Of a DNA stretch of 64,000 nt, positions 1 through 13,670 are shown one piece after another. The stretch's first letter is position 1; each line of letters opens with the position of its first letter. The DNA is from Buttiauxella gaviniae (GTDB lineage: Bacteria; Pseudomonadota; Gammaproteobacteria; Enterobacterales; Enterobacteriaceae), in assembly GCF_040786275.1 (NCBI RefSeq), contig NZ_JBFMVT010000002.1, positions 3,410,001-3,474,000 on the forward strand, in the 5' to 3' direction. The notes below the pieces were generated by a model that had not been told where the DNA came from, did not search any database, and saw only the letters and a program-made list of their open reading frames with translations. Position numbers and translations under genes: made by a program.

Positions 1-1279
1 AACTGATTTGCTCGCGCCACCATGTAGGGTCCAGTTCCGCAAGCTCCACACCGTTAATCAGTAATTGCCCTTGATAGGGTAAAAAACCTGACAGCACGTT
101 CAGTAATGAGCTTTTCCCCGCGCCGCTTTGCCCGACCAACACTACGCGTTGCCTGGCTGAAAGAGTGAAGTTCAGGGGCCCTGCGAGCACTTTTTCTTCC
201 GTTGAAAGAATAACTAAATCACGTGCTTCAATGTTTATCGGCTCATTATTGTTGAACTGAGCGGTGCCCTGTTTACGCTGCTGGAGCGGAGCATCCAGGA
301 AAGTCATTAGGCTGTCGGCGGCGCCCACGGCCTGCGCTTTGGCATGATAAAAAGTGCCGAGATCGCGCAGCGGCTGGAAAAATTCAGGTGCCAGAATCAA
401 GGCCAGGAAACCGGCGAAAAGCGTTACGCCTGTGCTGTAGTGGCCAAAGTTTAACTCGCCTAAATACGAGAAACCGAAGTAAACCGCGACGAGGGCGATA
501 GAAAGCGAGGCGAAAAACTCCAGAACGCCAGATGAAAGGAACGCCAGGCGCAACACTTCCATTGTGCGCTGACGAAAATCCTGTGAGGCAAGGCGAATAT
601 TTTCGGTTTCTGCATTTCCTCGGTTAAACAGACGCAGCGTTTCCATCCCGCGCAGACGGTCAAGAAAGTGACCACTCAGCCGTGCAAGCGCCTGGAAGTT
701 ACGACGGTTAGCATCGGCTGCACCCATTCCCACCATTGCCATAAATAACGGGATAAGCGGGGCGGTGCATAGCAAAATAAGTGCTGCCACCCAGTTTGAT
801 GGGAAGATGGCGACCAGAATAAGCACCGGCACCATGACCGCCAGCGACATTTGCGGCAGGTAACGCGCATAGTAATCGTGCATATCCTCGATTTGTTCCA
901 GCACAAGCGTAGCCCAACTGCCGACAGGTTTATCCTGAATCCAGGCGGGGCCCGCTTGATGGACGCGGTCGAGCACTTTTCGGCGAATTTCCTGGCGAAT
1001 ATGCACGCCCGCATAGAAGCCGACTTTTTCGCGCAGCCAGACCACCCAGGCACGTAATACGAAAATCAGTATCAAAATAATGAACAGCAGAAGCAGGGCT
1101 TCGCGAGGGATATTATCCATAATCATATGCTGCAACATCCGGGCTAACAGCCAGGCCTGGGCAACAATTAAAAGTCCACTGACCAGACCCAATACGCGGG
1201 AAAGTCCTAACCAGCGGCGTGAAATAATACTTTGTTGTTTTAGCCAGCGGCTAAGTTCTTGTTGACGGGTTTTGTTCAT
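1..1279 (-). CDS. cydD: CydD, ABC exporter subunit for cysteine/glutathione (partial, runs off the left edge)
   Basis: Half of the CydDC heterodimeric ABC exporter, which moves cysteine and glutathione to the periplasm and is needed to assemble cytochrome bd oxidase. The window holds the first 426 codons from the ATG at 1279, of about 588 expected. The N-terminal part is a hydrophobic transmembrane domain. A Walker A motif (GQSGAGKSS) lies near residue 381 at about 120-140, so only the start of the ATPase domain is present and the signature and Walker B motifs lie outside. It is downstream of and co-directional with trxB, as in E. coli, where cydC follows cydD. Identification rests on close resemblance to E. 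coli CydD along the whole visible length. Confidence 0.96.
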   Translation of the reverse strand, partial: MNKTRQQELSRWLKQQSIISRRWLGLSRVLGLVSGLLIVAQAWLLARMLQHMIMDNIPREALLLLFIILILIFVLRAWVVWLREKVGFYAGVHIRQEIRRKVLDRVHQAGPAWIQDKPVGSWATLVLEQIEDMHDYYARYLPQMSLAVMVPVLILVAIFPSNWVAALILLCTAPLIPLFMAMVGMGAADANRRNFQALARLSGHFLDRLRGMETLRLFNRGNAETENIRLASQDFRQRTMEVLRLAFLSSGVLEFFASLSIALVAVYFGFSYLGELNFGHYSTGVTLFAGFLALILAPEFFQPLRDLGTFYHAKAQAVGAADSLMTFLDAPLQQRKQGTAQFNNNEPINIEARDLVILSTEEKVLAGPLNFTLSARQRVVLVGQSGAGKSSLLNVLSGFLPYQGQLLINGVELAELDPTWWREQIS

Positions 1280-1361
1280 AGATGCCAGTCGTTGCCAGTG
1301 CAGGTAAATAATGAATTATCAGGCAAAATTTGCGGGCAATGTTACAACGGAGTTAGAAGAA

Positions 1362-1432
1362 AGGCGACCTATTCAGTCGCCTACCCCTATCCTTCGAGCC
1401 AACACCCTTGTGACTCGAATCATAAGGGTAGG
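1362..1432. repeat. Two adjacent inverted repeats between trxB and cydD
   Basis: A 7-bp perfect stem (AGGCGAC 1362-1368 with GTCGCCT 1376-1382) overlaps a longer imperfect hairpin. The longer one has outer arms 1380-1390 and 1422-1432 (one mismatch) and inner arms TTCGAG 1393-1398 with CTCGAA 1414-1419. No strong T-run follows on either strand. It may end trxB transcription or be a degenerate intergenic repeat; I do not recognise the family. Confidence 0.5.
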
Positions 1433-1445
1433 AAGCATGTAGAAA

Positions 1446-2916
<1,471 letters not shown>

Positions 2917-3411
2917 ATGGTAGATAGCAAGAAGCGCCCTGGCAAAGATCTCGACCGTATCGATCGCAACATCCTTAATGAGCTGCAGAAGGATGGGCGT
3001 ATTTCTAACGTCGAGCTTTCGAAGCGTGTAGGGCTTTCACCGACTCCGTGCCTTGAGCGCGTGCGTCGTCTGGAACGACAGGGTTTCATTCAGGGCTACA
3101 CAGCGCTGTTGAACCCGCATTATCTGGATGCATCACTTCTGGTTTTTGTTGAGATTACTCTGAATCGTGGCGCACCGGATGTGTTTGAGCAATTTAATGC
3201 CGCAGTTCAAAAACTTGAAGAAATTCAAGAATGTCATTTGGTATCCGGTGATTTTGACTATCTGTTGAAAACCCGTGTACCTGATATGTCAGCGTACCGC
3301 AAATTATTAGGCGAAACCTTGTTGCGACTGCCGGGTGTGAACGATACCCGTACCTATGTGGTCATGGAAGAGGTCAAACAGAGCAATCGTCTGGTTATTA
3401 AGACCCGCTAA
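2917..3411 (+). CDS. lrp: Leucine-responsive regulatory protein Lrp
   Basis: Global transcription regulator of amino-acid metabolism, transport and pili, and a nucleoid-organising protein. The 164 aa look identical or almost identical to E. coli Lrp. An AsnC-type helix-turn-helix occupies about residues 10-65 (DRIDRNILNELQKDG, then VELSKRVGLSPTPCLERVRR). A C-terminal RAM domain that binds leucine and forms the octamer follows. It is a single gene with a long leader. Its extreme conservation makes the assignment secure. Confidence 0.99.
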   Translation: MVDSKKRPGKDLDRIDRNILNELQKDGRISNVELSKRVGLSPTPCLERVRRLERQGFIQGYTALLNPHYLDASLLVFVEITLNRGAPDVFEQFNAAVQKLEEIQECHLVSGDFDYLLKTRVPDMSAYRKLLGETLLRLPGVNDTRTYVVMEEVKQSNRLVIKTR

Positions 3412-3466
3412 CAACGGGCCAGGTGCAAAATCTGCGTATTTTGGTTACACTCCTGGTAATTCATAC

Positions 3467-3500
3467 AGCAACAGTGCCGGGAATGCCCGGCGCTGTTGCT
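3467..3500 (+). terminator. Strong hairpin between lrp and ftsK
   Basis: Arms 3467-3481 and 3486-3500 pair over 15 bp with one G-T wobble around the loop AATG. No proper T-run follows (CTCCATACTT), so it may be a terminator or an mRNA-stabilising structure for lrp rather than a full intrinsic terminator. Confidence 0.6.
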
Positions 3501-3533
3501 CTCCATACTTATTAAGGACCTGGAGAGTCTTAC

Positions 3534-6500
3534 TTGAGCCAGGAATACACCGAAGAAAAAGAAGTTACATTGAGGAAACTCAGCAGCGGGCGTCGTTTAT
3601 TAGAGGCGTTACTGCTTCTTGTCGCCATTTTTGCCGTCTATTTGATGGGGGCGTTGCTCAGTTTTAATCCTTCCGATCCGAGTTGGTCACAAACCGCATG
3701 GCATGAACCTATCCATAATTTGGGCGGGATGCCGGGTGCGTGGTTGGCCGACACTCTGCTATTCATTTTTGGCGTAATGGCCTACACCATCCCGATAATT
3801 ATTATTGGCGCGTGTTGGTTTACTTACCGCAACCGCGATAGCGAAGAGTTTATCGATTATTTCGCCGTTTCCTTGCGCCTGATTGGCGTATTGGCAATGG
3901 TGCTTACGGCTTGTGGCCTTGCTGCTATTAACGCCGATGATATCTGGTACTTCGCCTCGGGCGGTGTCATTGGCAGTTTGCTGAGCACGGCGATGATGCC
4001 GGTGCTAAACAGTAGCGGCGGAACTATTGCATTGTTGTGCGTATGGGCTGCAGGCTTAACGCTGTTTACCGGTTGGTCGTGGGTGAGCATTGCTGAGAAA
4101 ATTGGCAGCGCAACGTTGAGCGTGCTGACTTTTGCCAGCAACCGCACACGCCGTGATAACACATGGCAGGACGACGATTACGACGACGAAGAAGAAGCAC
4201 ATGACGAAGAACACGCGCCAGCAGTAGAAAAGCGCGAATCCCGTCGTGCGCGCATTTTGCGTGGTGCCTTAGCACGTAAGCAGCGTATCTCTGAGAAATT
4301 TGCCAATCCTAATGCACGTAAAACAGACTCAGCGCTGTTTTCCGGTAAGCGTATGGATGATGCTGAAGACGATGTTCTGTTCTCGGGCAATAAAGCAACG
4401 TTACCGGAAGATGATGTCCTATTCTCAGGTAACAAAGCGACTATGCCTGAAAGTGACGAATACGATCCGCTCCTGCACGGCCAGTCAATCGTTGCTCCAG
4501 TCGCAGCATCGGTGGCTACCGGCGCGACAATGGCAAACCCTGCTTATGCGGCAACGGTCATGCCTACGGCAACCGTGTCTCCGGTTAGCGCGCCTGCGCC
4601 TGAAGTCGAACAGACTCTGGCTATAGCGTGGGAGCCTGCACCAACGCCTGTCACCCCAGAACCGGTTATTGCCCCTGCGCCTGAGAGTTACCACGCACCT
4701 CGCGAAGCAGATCAATACCACCCGCAGCAGGTCACCACCCATTGGGCAGAGGCCGTAGCAGCACAGCCTGTTGTTGAGCAAGCTCCGGTTGAACCAACGT
4801 ACTATGATCCCTCGTACTTTGAACCCATAAATTCTGAACCGGCGTACCATGAACCCGCTCCGGTTGAGACAGTTGTTCAACCTGAACCTGTTGAAGAGAT
4901 AAAACCGGCTGTACGCCCGCCTATCTATCACTTTGAAGAAGTTGAAGCGAAGCGTGCTCGCGAACGCGAACAACTTGCAGCCTGGTACCAGCCGGTCAAT
5001 GAACCTAAGCCTGATCCATACGGCTACGACAGCTCTCCGGCCTTTGCATCTACGTTATCAACGGACAGCTCGCGTGTTGAAGCACCGGCAATGCCGCAAA
5101 CCAACGCTAATGTAGTGCCTGAAGTTCCGGTCATACCGACGCCGCCAATGCCGCAGGGTGTTAAAGAGGCAGCAAAAGTTGCAGGTGCAGCAGGTGCATT
5201 TAGCCCGGTATTTGGTATTGCAGCCGATGCACCGCGTCCGCAGGTAAAAGAGGGGATAGGCCCGCAATTACCCCGTCCAAATCGTGTTCGGGTGCCGACG
5301 CGTCGTGAGCTTGCCTCATACGGAATTAAGTTACCGTCGCAGCGCATGGCTGAAGAAGAAGCCCGTCGCCAAAATGGTATAAACAACGAAGAAGATGATT
5401 ATGCCGATGAGGTAGAAGAACTTCAGCAGCATGAGCTGGCTCGTCAGTTTGCGGCTCAACAACAGCAACGTTATGGCGATGAGTATGAAGAAGACGCATC
5501 GCAGCAAGACGAAGATGAGGCCGAGCAGGCAGAATTAGCGCGTCAGTTTGCGGCACAACAGCAACAGCGCTATTCGGCCGTTGAGCAACAACCGGCTCAG
5601 CAACAGGTAAGAAATGCCCCATTAACACTGGATGACTTTGAATTTTCGCCTACGAAAATGTTAGTCAACGATGGGCCAAGCGAGCCATTGTTCACGCTGA
5701 GTCCGGTTGAGGAACCTGCGCCTGTCCAACAGCCACAAAGCTGGCAGGCAGCAGTGCAACAGCCTGTGCAGCCACAATCTGCACCGGTCGCCGCACCGCA
5801 GATCAAAGAAAGTTTGATTCATCCGTTCTTAATGCGTAACGGAGACGATCGTCCTTTACAGCGCCCGACAACGCCGTTGCCGTCTCTGGATTTGCTGACC
5901 TCTCCGCCAGCAGAAATTGAGCCGGTAGACACGTTTGCATTAGAGCAAATGGCGCGCCTTGTTGAAGCTCGTTTGGCGGATTACCGCATCAAAGCCGATG
6001 TGGTGGATTACTCTCCGGGTCCGGTGATCACCCGTTTTGAACTCGATCTCGCCCCAGGGGTTAAAGCCGCACGTATTTCTAACTTGTCGCGTGACCTTGC
6101 GCGTTCGTTATCAACGGTGGCGGTGCGTGTTGTCGAAGTTATTCCAGGCAAACCTTATGTCGGCCTGGAGCTTCCAAACAAAAAGCGCCAGACCGTCTAC
6201 CTGCGAGAAGTGCTGGATTGCGCTAAATTCCGCGAAAGTGCTTCGCCTTTAACGGTCGTATTGGGTAAAGATATCGGCGGCGAACCGGTCATAGCCGATC
6301 TGGCAAAAATGCCGCATTTGCTGGTTGCCGGTACCACCGGTTCTGGTAAGTCCGTGGGCGTTAATGCCATGATCCTCAGCATGCTGTATAAAGCGACGCC
6401 AGATGAAGTCCGCTTCATTATGATCGACCCGAAAATGCTTGAGCTATCAGTGTATGAAGGTATTCCACATCTGTTAACTGAAGTGGTTACGGATATGAAA

Positions 6501-7352
6501 GACGCCGCCAATGCATTGCGCTGGAGCGTAAATGAAATGGAACGCCGCTACAAACTGATGTCTGCATTGGGCGTGCGAAATCTGGCGGGCTATAACGAAC
6601 GCGTGCTAGAAGCCGAGCGCATGGGCCGCCCGATTCCGGATCCGTTCTGGAAACCAGGCGACAGCATGGAAGTTTCACATCCAATGCTTGAAAAACTGCC
6701 GTATATCGTGGTTCTGGTGGACGAATTTGCTGACCTGATGATGACGGTTGGCAAAAAAGTGGAAGAGCTGATCGCTCGTCTCGCGCAGAAAGCACGTGCC
6801 GCAGGTATTCACCTGGTGCTGGCAACTCAGCGCCCATCTGTGGATGTTATTACCGGTTTGATTAAAGCGAACATCCCGACGCGCGTTGCGTTTACGGTGT
6901 CGAGCAAAATTGACTCCCGCACGATCCTCGATCAGGGCGGCGCTGAATCCCTGCTGGGAATGGGTGACATGCTCTATTCAGGGCCAAACTCGACCCTGCC
7001 AGTGCGTGTTCACGGCGCGTTTGTTCGCGATCAGGAAGTGCATGCTGTGGTTCAGGACTGGAAAGCGCGTGGTCGTCCGCAATACATCACCGGTATTACA
7101 TCTGATAGCGAAGGTGAAGGTGGTTCAGGTGGTGGTCTTGACGGTGATGAAGAGCTCGATCCGCTGTTTGATCAAGCCGTCGCTTTTGTGGTCGAAAAAC
7201 GTAAAGCGTCTATTTCGGGTGTTCAGCGTCAGTTCCGTATCGGTTACAACCGCGCGGCACGCATTGTTGAGCAGATGGAAGCGCAAGGTATTGTGAGCCC
7301 GCAGGGGCATAACGGTAACCGTGAAGTGCTTGCGCCACCGCCATTCGAGTAA
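3534..7352 (+). CDS. ftsK: DNA translocase FtsK
   Basis: Septum-located DNA pump that clears chromosome termini and activates XerCD recombination at dif. The 1272 aa are slightly shorter than the E. coli protein (1329). The start is TTG at 3534, giving [10 protein letters not shown] as in E. coli. Four or more membrane segments fill about residues 20-190. A long acidic and Pro/Gln-rich linker spans about 200-770. The RecA-like motor has Walker A GTTGSGKS at residues 933-940 and Walker [13 protein letters not shown]-terminal gamma winged helix (about 1205-1272) reads KOPS. The linker holds tandem repeats ([11 protein letters not shown] twice, [14 protein letters not shown] twice), which accounts for its variable length. 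Confidence 0.98.
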   Translation: MSQEYTEEKEVTLRKLSSGRRLLEALLLLVAIFAVYLMGALLSFNPSDPSWSQTAWHEPIHNLGGMPGAWLADTLLFIFGVMAYTIPIIIIGACWFTYRNRDSEEFIDYFAVSLRLIGVLAMVLTACGLAAINADDIWYFASGGVIGSLLSTAMMPVLNSSGGTIALLCVWAAGLTLFTGWSWVSIAEKIGSATLSVLTFASNRTRRDNTWQDDDYDDEEEAHDEEHAPAVEKRESRRARILRGALARKQRISEKFANPNARKTDSALFSGKRMDDAEDDVLFSGNKATLPEDDVLFSGNKATMPESDEYDPLLHGQSIVAPVAASVATGATMANPAYAATVMPTATVSPVSAPAPEVEQTLAIAWEPAPTPVTPEPVIAPAPESYHAPREADQYHPQQVTTHWAEAVAAQPVVEQAPVEPTYYDPSYFEPINSEPAYHEPAPVETVVQPEPVEEIKPAVRPPIYHFEEVEAKRAREREQLAAWYQPVNEPKPDPYGYDSSPAFASTLSTDSSRVEAPAMPQTNANVVPEVPVIPTPPMPQGVKEAAKVAGAAGAFSPVFGIAADAPRPQVKEGIGPQLPRPNRVRVPTRRELASYGIKLPSQRMAEEEARRQNGINNEEDDYADEVEELQQHELARQFAAQQQQRYGDEYEEDASQQDEDEAEQAELARQFAAQQQQRYSAVEQQPAQQQVRNAPLTLDDFEFSPTKMLVNDGPSEPLFTLSPVEEPAPVQQPQSWQAAVQQPVQPQSAPVAAPQIKESLIHPFLMRNGDDRPLQRPTTPLPSLDLLTSPPAEIEPVDTFALEQMARLVEARLADYRIKADVVDYSPGPVITRFELDLAPGVKAARISNLSRDLARSLSTVAVRVVEVIPGKPYVGLELPNKKRQTVYLREVLDCAKFRESASPLTVVLGKDIGGEPVIADLAKMPHLLVAGTTGSGKSVGVNAMILSMLYKATPDEVRFIMIDPKMLELSVYEGIPHLLTEVVTDMKDAANALRWSVNEMERRYKLMSALGVRNLAGYNERVLEAERMGRPIPDPFWKPGDSMEVSHPMLEKLPYIVVLVDEFADLMMTVGKKVEELIARLAQKARAAGIHLVLATQRPSVDVITGLIKANIPTRVAFTVSSKIDSRTILDQGGAESLLGMGDMLYSGPNSTLPVRVHGAFVRDQEVHAVVQDWKARGRPQYITGITSDSEGEGGSGGGLDGDEELDPLFDQAVAFVVEKRKASISGVQRQFRIGYNRAARIVEQMEAQGIVSPQGHNGNREVLAPPPFE

Positions 7353-7359
7353 TTCTTGC

Positions 7360-7383
7360 AAAGAGTCGCTGTTGCGGCTCTTT
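7360..7383 (+). terminator. Hairpin downstream of ftsK
   Basis: Arms 7360-7369 and 7374-7383 pair around TGTT with one G-T wobble. The arm ends in CTCTTTT, but the T-run is short. Likely the ftsK terminator ahead of lolA. Confidence 0.6.
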
Positions 7384-7512
7384 TGCAAAGAAGGGTAAAT
7401 TACCGGAAAATCAGCTTTTTCTTCTGTTGCCCTTCATTTGCTCTCCATTAAAGTGGGCAACAGAAAGCCACAGTGCAGTCGCTTTGTGGCGCATGAATTT
7501 AAAGGGATCATA

Positions 7513-8124
7513 ATGAAAAAAATCGCTATTACTTGTGCTTTGTTGACTGCATTGACGGCAACCGCCGCTTGGGCTGATGCCGCAGGCGATCTAAAAGCGC
7601 GTCTGGATAAAGTCAGCAGCTTCCACGCCAGTTTTACTCAGAAAGTGACGGATGGCAGCGGGGCGGCTGTTCAGGAAGGTCAGGGTGATTTATGGGTTAA
7701 GCGCCCGAACCTGTTCAACTGGCATATGACTCAGCCCGATGAAAGTATTCTGGTGTCAGACGGTAAAACATTATGGTTCTACAATCCGTTTGTTGAACAA
7801 GTGAGTGCGACCTGGCTGAAAGATGCAACGGGCAACACACCGTTTATGTTGATTGCACGTAACCAAAGCAGTGACTGGCAGCAATATAACATCAAACAAA
7901 ACGGTGATGATTTTGTCCTGACGCCAAAAACCAGCGCCGGGAACCTCAAGCAGTTCACGATTAATGTCGGCCGTGACGGGACTATCCATCAGTTCAGTGC
8001 GATTGAGCAAGACGATCAACGCAGTAACTATGCGTTGAAAACTCAGCAAAATGGTGCGGTGGATATGAGTAAGTTTACGTTTACCCCGCCTAAAGGCGTG
8101 ACGGTGGACGACCAACGTAAGTAG
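7513..8124 (+). CDS. lolA: Outer-membrane lipoprotein carrier protein LolA
   Basis: Periplasmic chaperone that takes lipoproteins from LolCDE and hands them to LolB. The start at 7513 gives 203 aa, the E. coli length; an in-frame ATG at 7438 would bury the signal peptide. A Sec signal peptide covers residues 1-21, with probable cleavage after Ala21 (AAWA before DAAG). The mature part is the single LolA beta-barrel fold, with no enzymatic motif. The rarA start follows its stop by only 8 bp, so the two are cotranscribed. Confidence 0.97.
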   Translation: MKKIAITCALLTALTATAAWADAAGDLKARLDKVSSFHASFTQKVTDGSGAAVQEGQGDLWVKRPNLFNWHMTQPDESILVSDGKTLWFYNPFVEQVSATWLKDATGNTPFMLIARNQSSDWQQYNIKQNGDDFVLTPKTSAGNLKQFTINVGRDGTIHQFSAIEQDDQRSNYALKTQQNGAVDMSKFTFTPPKGVTVDDQRK

Positions 8125-8132
8125 AGGTATGA

Positions 8133-9476
8133 GTGGGCAACCTGTCGCTCGATTTTTCTGAAAATACCTTCCAGCCTCTGGCCGCGCGTATGCGGCCGGA
8201 GAACCTCGCGCAGTATATCGGTCAACAACATCTCCTTGCACCCGGCAAGCCGCTTCCTAAAGCAATCGTAGCAGGGCATCTCCATTCAATGATTTTGTGG
8301 GGGCCGCCGGGTACCGGCAAAACGACGCTAGCTGAAGTGATTGCTCACTATGCCGATGCGGATGTAGAACGCATTTCTGCTGTTACTTCAGGTGTAAAAG
8401 AGATCCGTGAAGCGATAGAGCGAGCGCGTCAAAATCGCAATGCCGGGCGGCGCACAATTCTGTTTGTTGACGAAGTGCATCGCTTCAACAAAAGCCAGCA
8501 AGATGCGTTTTTGCCTCATATTGAAGATGGCACCATCACATTTATTGGGGCAACGACCGAAAACCCTTCGTTCGAACTGAATTCAGCACTTCTGTCGCGC
8601 GCTCGCGTTTACTTGCTCAAGTCCCTCACCACTGAAGATATTGAGAAAGTGCTCGATCAAGCGATGAGTGATGCTGCGCGCGGCTACGGTGGGCAGAATA
8701 TTCTTTTGCCAAATGAGACGCGTCTTGCGATCGCAGAGCTGGTCAATGGTGATGCCCGTCGCGCATTGAATACGTTAGAAATGATGGCTGATATGGCTGA
8801 AATTGATGCCAGCGGTCAGCGTGTTCTGCACATTGCGTTGTTAACTGAAATTGCAGGTGAGCGCAGCGCGCGCTTCGATAATAAAGGCGACCGTTTCTAC
8901 GATCTGATTTCTGCCTTACACAAATCGGTTCGCGGTTCATCCCCCGATGCGGCGCTGTACTGGTATGCGCGTATTATTACTGCGGGCGGCGATCCGCTAT
9001 ATGTGGCTCGCCGCTTACTGGCGATTGCCTCTGAAGATGTGGGGAATGCCGATCCCCGTGGTATGCAGGTGGCTATTGCGGCATGGGATTGTTTCACTCG
9101 CGTTGGCCCGGCGGAAGGTGAGCGTGCAATTGCTCAGGCCATCGTTTACCTGGCTTGCGCACCCAAAAGTAATGCGGTTTACACGGCATTCAAGGCGGCA
9201 ATGGCGGATGCCCGTGAGCGCCCGGATTATGACGTTCCTGTTCATCTGCGTAATGCACCGACCAAACTGATGAAAGAAATGGGTTACGGGCAGGAATACC
9301 GCTACGCCCACGACGAGCCTAATGCTTATGCTTCAGGTGAGGTCTACTTCCCGCAGGAAATGGCACAAACACGCTACTATCAGCCGACAAACAGAGGTCT
9401 TGAAGGCAAGATTGGTGAAAAGCTCGCCTGGCTTGCTGAACAGGATCAAAATAGCCCGACAAAACGCTACCGCTAA
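8133..9476 (+). CDS. rarA: Replication-associated recombination protein RarA (MgsA)
   Basis: AAA+ ATPase related to clamp-loader and RuvB proteins, acting at stalled replication forks. It has 447 aa, the same as E. coli. The start is GTG at 8133, giving MGNLSLDF against MSNLSLDF in E. coli. Walker A GPPGTGKT is at residues 57-64, Walker [11 protein letters not shown] near 110, and sensor-1 GATTENPSF follows. A C-terminal helical tetramerisation domain makes up the rest. It lies in a lolA-rarA operon upstream of serS. Confidence 0.97.
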   Translation: MGNLSLDFSENTFQPLAARMRPENLAQYIGQQHLLAPGKPLPKAIVAGHLHSMILWGPPGTGKTTLAEVIAHYADADVERISAVTSGVKEIREAIERARQNRNAGRRTILFVDEVHRFNKSQQDAFLPHIEDGTITFIGATTENPSFELNSALLSRARVYLLKSLTTEDIEKVLDQAMSDAARGYGGQNILLPNETRLAIAELVNGDARRALNTLEMMADMAEIDASGQRVLHIALLTEIAGERSARFDNKGDRFYDLISALHKSVRGSSPDAALYWYARIITAGGDPLYVARRLLAIASEDVGNADPRGMQVAIAAWDCFTRVGPAEGERAIAQAIVYLACAPKSNAVYTAFKAAMADARERPDYDVPVHLRNAPTKLMKEMGYGQEYRYAHDEPNAYASGEVYFPQEMAQTRYYQPTNRGLEGKIGEKLAWLAEQDQNSPTKRYR

Positions 9477-9549
9477 AGCAGACGTTGCGGTAAGGTTAGC
9501 AAGACTATCAAAGCGGTTGCAGGCTGTGACCGCTATCCCCTTCATTTAA

Positions 9550-10863
<1,314 letters not shown>

Positions 10864-10887
10864 TGCATTTGTGCTGTTTTATTCTTT

Positions 10888-10911
10888 AAAAGCGCCTTCG
10901 GGCGCTTTTTT
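10888..10911 (+). terminator. Intrinsic terminator of serS
   Basis: The stem AAAGCGCC / GGCGCTTT around the tetraloop TTCG (10897-10900) is followed by a run of T. Textbook rho-independent terminator. Confidence 0.92.
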
Positions 10912-10952
10912 ATTGCTTAAATATCCCCATTCCCCTGGATAATCTGCCTTTA

Positions 10953-10966
10953 TTGATACCCGACAA
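10953..10966 (+). promoter_or_regulatory. FNR-type site upstream of dmsA
   Basis: TTGATACCCGACAA fits the FNR consensus TTGAT-N4-ATCAA at 8 of 10 positions. It lies 250 bp before the dmsA start, where the E. coli dmsA FNR site also lies in a long leader. TACCTCC and a GGGTA-type heptamer just downstream (about 10973-10990) could be NarL sites for nitrate repression. The rest of the 352-bp gap (10864-11215) holds the serS terminator and a long dmsA leader, including a 7-bp stem (11180-11186 with 11200-11206) just before the dmsA start. Confidence 0.7.
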
Positions 10967-11215
10967 TAACCCGTACCTCCAAGTGGGTATTATCACATCC
11001 GGAAAGAGAGTGATGATTACTCATACAACTCATTCAGTACCTTTATCATTTGGCAGCTTCAGGTTGCACGAGGTAACCGAACTGTCAGGCGTAGGACTGG
11101 CATAAATTAAGACACTCCTTTCTCTTTTGGCTGAGCAATGGAAACGCGGGCCGCACTTCCCCTGAGTCACCACTGCCGGCTTGTTTAAATGTGAGCACGA
11201 AACAAGTGGGTCATT

Positions 11216-13660
11216 ATGAAAGAGAAAACTTCTAATGCGGTTCTTGCCGCACAAGTGAGCCGCCGTAAACTAATGAAAACTACGGCTATCGGTGGACTTG
11301 CTGCAGCGAGTGGCGCATTAACTCTTCCCTTTAGCCGTCTGGCTTATGCACAAACCGCCGCTGATAATGCGAGTGCGGCTGAAAAAGTGGTTTGGAGCGC
11401 ATGTACTGTAAACTGCGGCAGCCGTTGTCCACTCAGGATGCATGTTGTGGATGGCGAAATTAAATATGTCGAGACAGACAATACCGGTAACGATGATTAC
11501 GAAGGGTTGCATCAGGTTCGGGCCTGTTTGCGTGGTCGTTCAATGCGACGTCGCGTCTATAACGCCGATCGTCTGAAATACCCTATGAAACGCGTTGGGG
11601 CGCGTGGAGAAGGGAAATTTGAGCGCATCAGTTGGGATGAGGCTTTCAGTACCATCGCCAACAGTATGAAAGACATCATCAAAGAGTATGGTAACGAAGC
11701 CATTTATCTGAACTACGGCACAGGTACATTAGGTGGCACCATGACTCGCTCATGGCCGCCGGGTTCGACACTCATCGCTCGCCTGATGAACTGCTGCGGT
11801 GGTTATCTGAATCATTATGGTGACTATTCAACCGCGCAAATCGCCGCAGGTCTGAACTACACCTATGGCGGCTGGGCGGATGGTAATAGCCCGTCCGATA
11901 TCGAAAACAGCAAGCTGGTTGTGCTGTTTGGCAATAACCCTGGCGAAACACGGATGAGCGGCGGCGGGGTAACCTATTACCTCGAACAAGCACGCCAGAA
12001 ATCCAATGCTCGCATGATTATCATCGACCCGCGTTACACCGATACGGGAGCCGGGCGTGAAGATGAGTGGATTCCGATTCGCCCGGGTACGGACGCAGCT
12101 CTTATCTCTGCGTTGGCGTGGGTAATGATCACCGAAAACCTCGTTGATCAGCCATTCCTTGATAAATATTGTGTCGGTTACGATGAGAAAACGCTGCCCA
12201 ACACTGCCCCTGCTAATGGTCACTATAAGGCTTATATTCTCGGCGAGGGTGCTGATGGTTTGGCGAAAACGCCACAATGGGCAGCCCAAATCACCGGTAT
12301 TCCTGCTGAACGCATCACGCAACTGGCTCGCGAAATTGCTACGGCAAAACCGGCGTTTATCAGCCAGGGCTGGGGGCCGCAGCGCCACTCAAATGGCGAA
12401 CTGGTTTCCCGTGCCATTGCCATGCTGTCGATCCTTACGGGTAACGTGGGGATTCACGGCGGTAACAGCGGGGCCCGTGAAGGATCTTACAGTTTGCCTT
12501 TTGTGCGTATGCCGACGCTGGAAAACCCGGTACAGACCAGTATCTCGATGTTCCTCTGGACCGATGCCATTGAGCGCGGCCCGGAAATGACCGCCACACG
12601 CGATGGCGTGCGTGGCAAAGATAAACTGGATGTGCCGATCAAAATGGTCTGGAACTACGCCAGTAACTGTCTGATCAACCAGCATTCGGAAATTAACCGC
12701 ACCCACGACATCCTCCAGGATGACAAAAAATGCGAGATGATTGTGGTGATCGATAACCACATGACCTCCTCAGCGAAATACGCTGACATTTTGCTGCCGG
12801 ACTGCACGGCTTCCGAACAGATGGATTTCTGCCTCGATGCCTCTTGCGGCAACATGGCGTACGTGATTTTTGCCGGACAAGCCATCAAACCGCGCTTTGA
12901 GTGCAAGACCATTTACGAGATGACCACTGAACTTGCCAGACGCATGGGCGTGGAGTCGCAATTTACCGAAGGCCGCAACCAGGAAGAGTGGATGCGCCAT
13001 CTGTATAAACAATCTCAGGAAGCGATCCCTGAACTTCCAGGTTTTGAAGAGTTTAGCGAGCAAGGCATTTTCAAAAAACGCGATCCTGAAGGGCATCATG
13101 TTGCTTATAAAGCGTTCCGCGAAGATCCCGTTGCTAACCCATTGACTACGCCGTCCGGGAAAATTGAAATCTACTCTGAACAACTGGCAGAGATTGCGGC
13201 GACCTGGCAACTCAACGAAGACGATGTCATCGATCCACTGCCGGTTTATAGCGCGGGCTTCGAAAACGTTGGCGATCCTCTGGCCGAGAAATGGCCGTTG
13301 CAAATGACAGGGTTCCACTACAAAGCTCGCACTCACTCAACTTACGGCAATGTGGATGTGCTAAAAGCAGCCTGTCGTCAGGAGATGTGGATCAATCCTA
13401 TTGATGCGCAGCAGCGTGGGATTAAGAACGGCGACATGGTGCGTATCTTCAACGGACGTGGCCAGGTTCAAATCAATGCCAAAGTGACACCGCGTATTAT
13501 TCCAGGCGTTGTCGCGATGGGGGAAGGGGCATGGTATAGCCCGGATGCCAATAAAGTTGACCATGCTGGCAGCATTAACGTGTTAACCACTCAGCGACCA
13601 TCGCCGCTGGCGAAAGGTAACCCATCCCACAGTAACCTTGTCCAGGTCGAGAAGGCGTAA
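11216..13660 (+). CDS. dmsA: DMSO reductase catalytic subunit DmsA
   Basis: Molybdopterin-guanine-dinucleotide enzyme that reduces dimethyl sulfoxide and related S- and N-oxides in anaerobic respiration. It has 814 aa. A Tat signal (SRRKLMK, Arg16-Arg17) with probable cleavage after Ala45 exports it folded with DmsB. Cys63, Cys67, Cys71 and Cys104 are the 4Fe-4S ligands of the catalytic subunit. The serine of TMTRSWPPG is the expected Mo ligand. The rest follows the usual four-domain DMSO-reductase fold, ending in the dinucleotide-binding domain (QRPSPLAKGNPSH). It is first in dmsABC, 10 bp before dmsB, and probably FNR-activated. Confidence 0.97.
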   Translation: MKEKTSNAVLAAQVSRRKLMKTTAIGGLAAASGALTLPFSRLAYAQTAADNASAAEKVVWSACTVNCGSRCPLRMHVVDGEIKYVETDNTGNDDYEGLHQVRACLRGRSMRRRVYNADRLKYPMKRVGARGEGKFERISWDEAFSTIANSMKDIIKEYGNEAIYLNYGTGTLGGTMTRSWPPGSTLIARLMNCCGGYLNHYGDYSTAQIAAGLNYTYGGWADGNSPSDIENSKLVVLFGNNPGETRMSGGGVTYYLEQARQKSNARMIIIDPRYTDTGAGREDEWIPIRPGTDAALISALAWVMITENLVDQPFLDKYCVGYDEKTLPNTAPANGHYKAYILGEGADGLAKTPQWAAQITGIPAERITQLAREIATAKPAFISQGWGPQRHSNGELVSRAIAMLSILTGNVGIHGGNSGAREGSYSLPFVRMPTLENPVQTSISMFLWTDAIERGPEMTATRDGVRGKDKLDVPIKMVWNYASNCLINQHSEINRTHDILQDDKKCEMIVVIDNHMTSSAKYADILLPDCTASEQMDFCLDASCGNMAYVIFAGQAIKPRFECKTIYEMTTELARRMGVESQFTEGRNQEEWMRHLYKQSQEAIPELPGFEEFSEQGIFKKRDPEGHHVAYKAFREDPVANPLTTPSGKIEIYSEQLAEIAATWQLNEDDVIDPLPVYSAGFENVGDPLAEKWPLQMTGFHYKARTHSTYGNVDVLKAACRQEMWINPIDAQQRGIKNGDMVRIFNGRGQVQINAKVTPRIIPGVVAMGEGAWYSPDANKVDHAGSINVLTTQRPSPLAKGNPSHSNLVQVEKA

Positions 13661-13670
13661 GGAATAGCTG

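Noticed and set aside
671-678. ACCACTCA, a BtsR-type motif
   Set aside because: Single copy inside the cydD coding region with no partner at 20-21 bp; chance match.
7438-7512. Upstream extension of lolA
   Set aside because: It would place 25 residues before the signal peptide; the 7513 start has the right length and signal.
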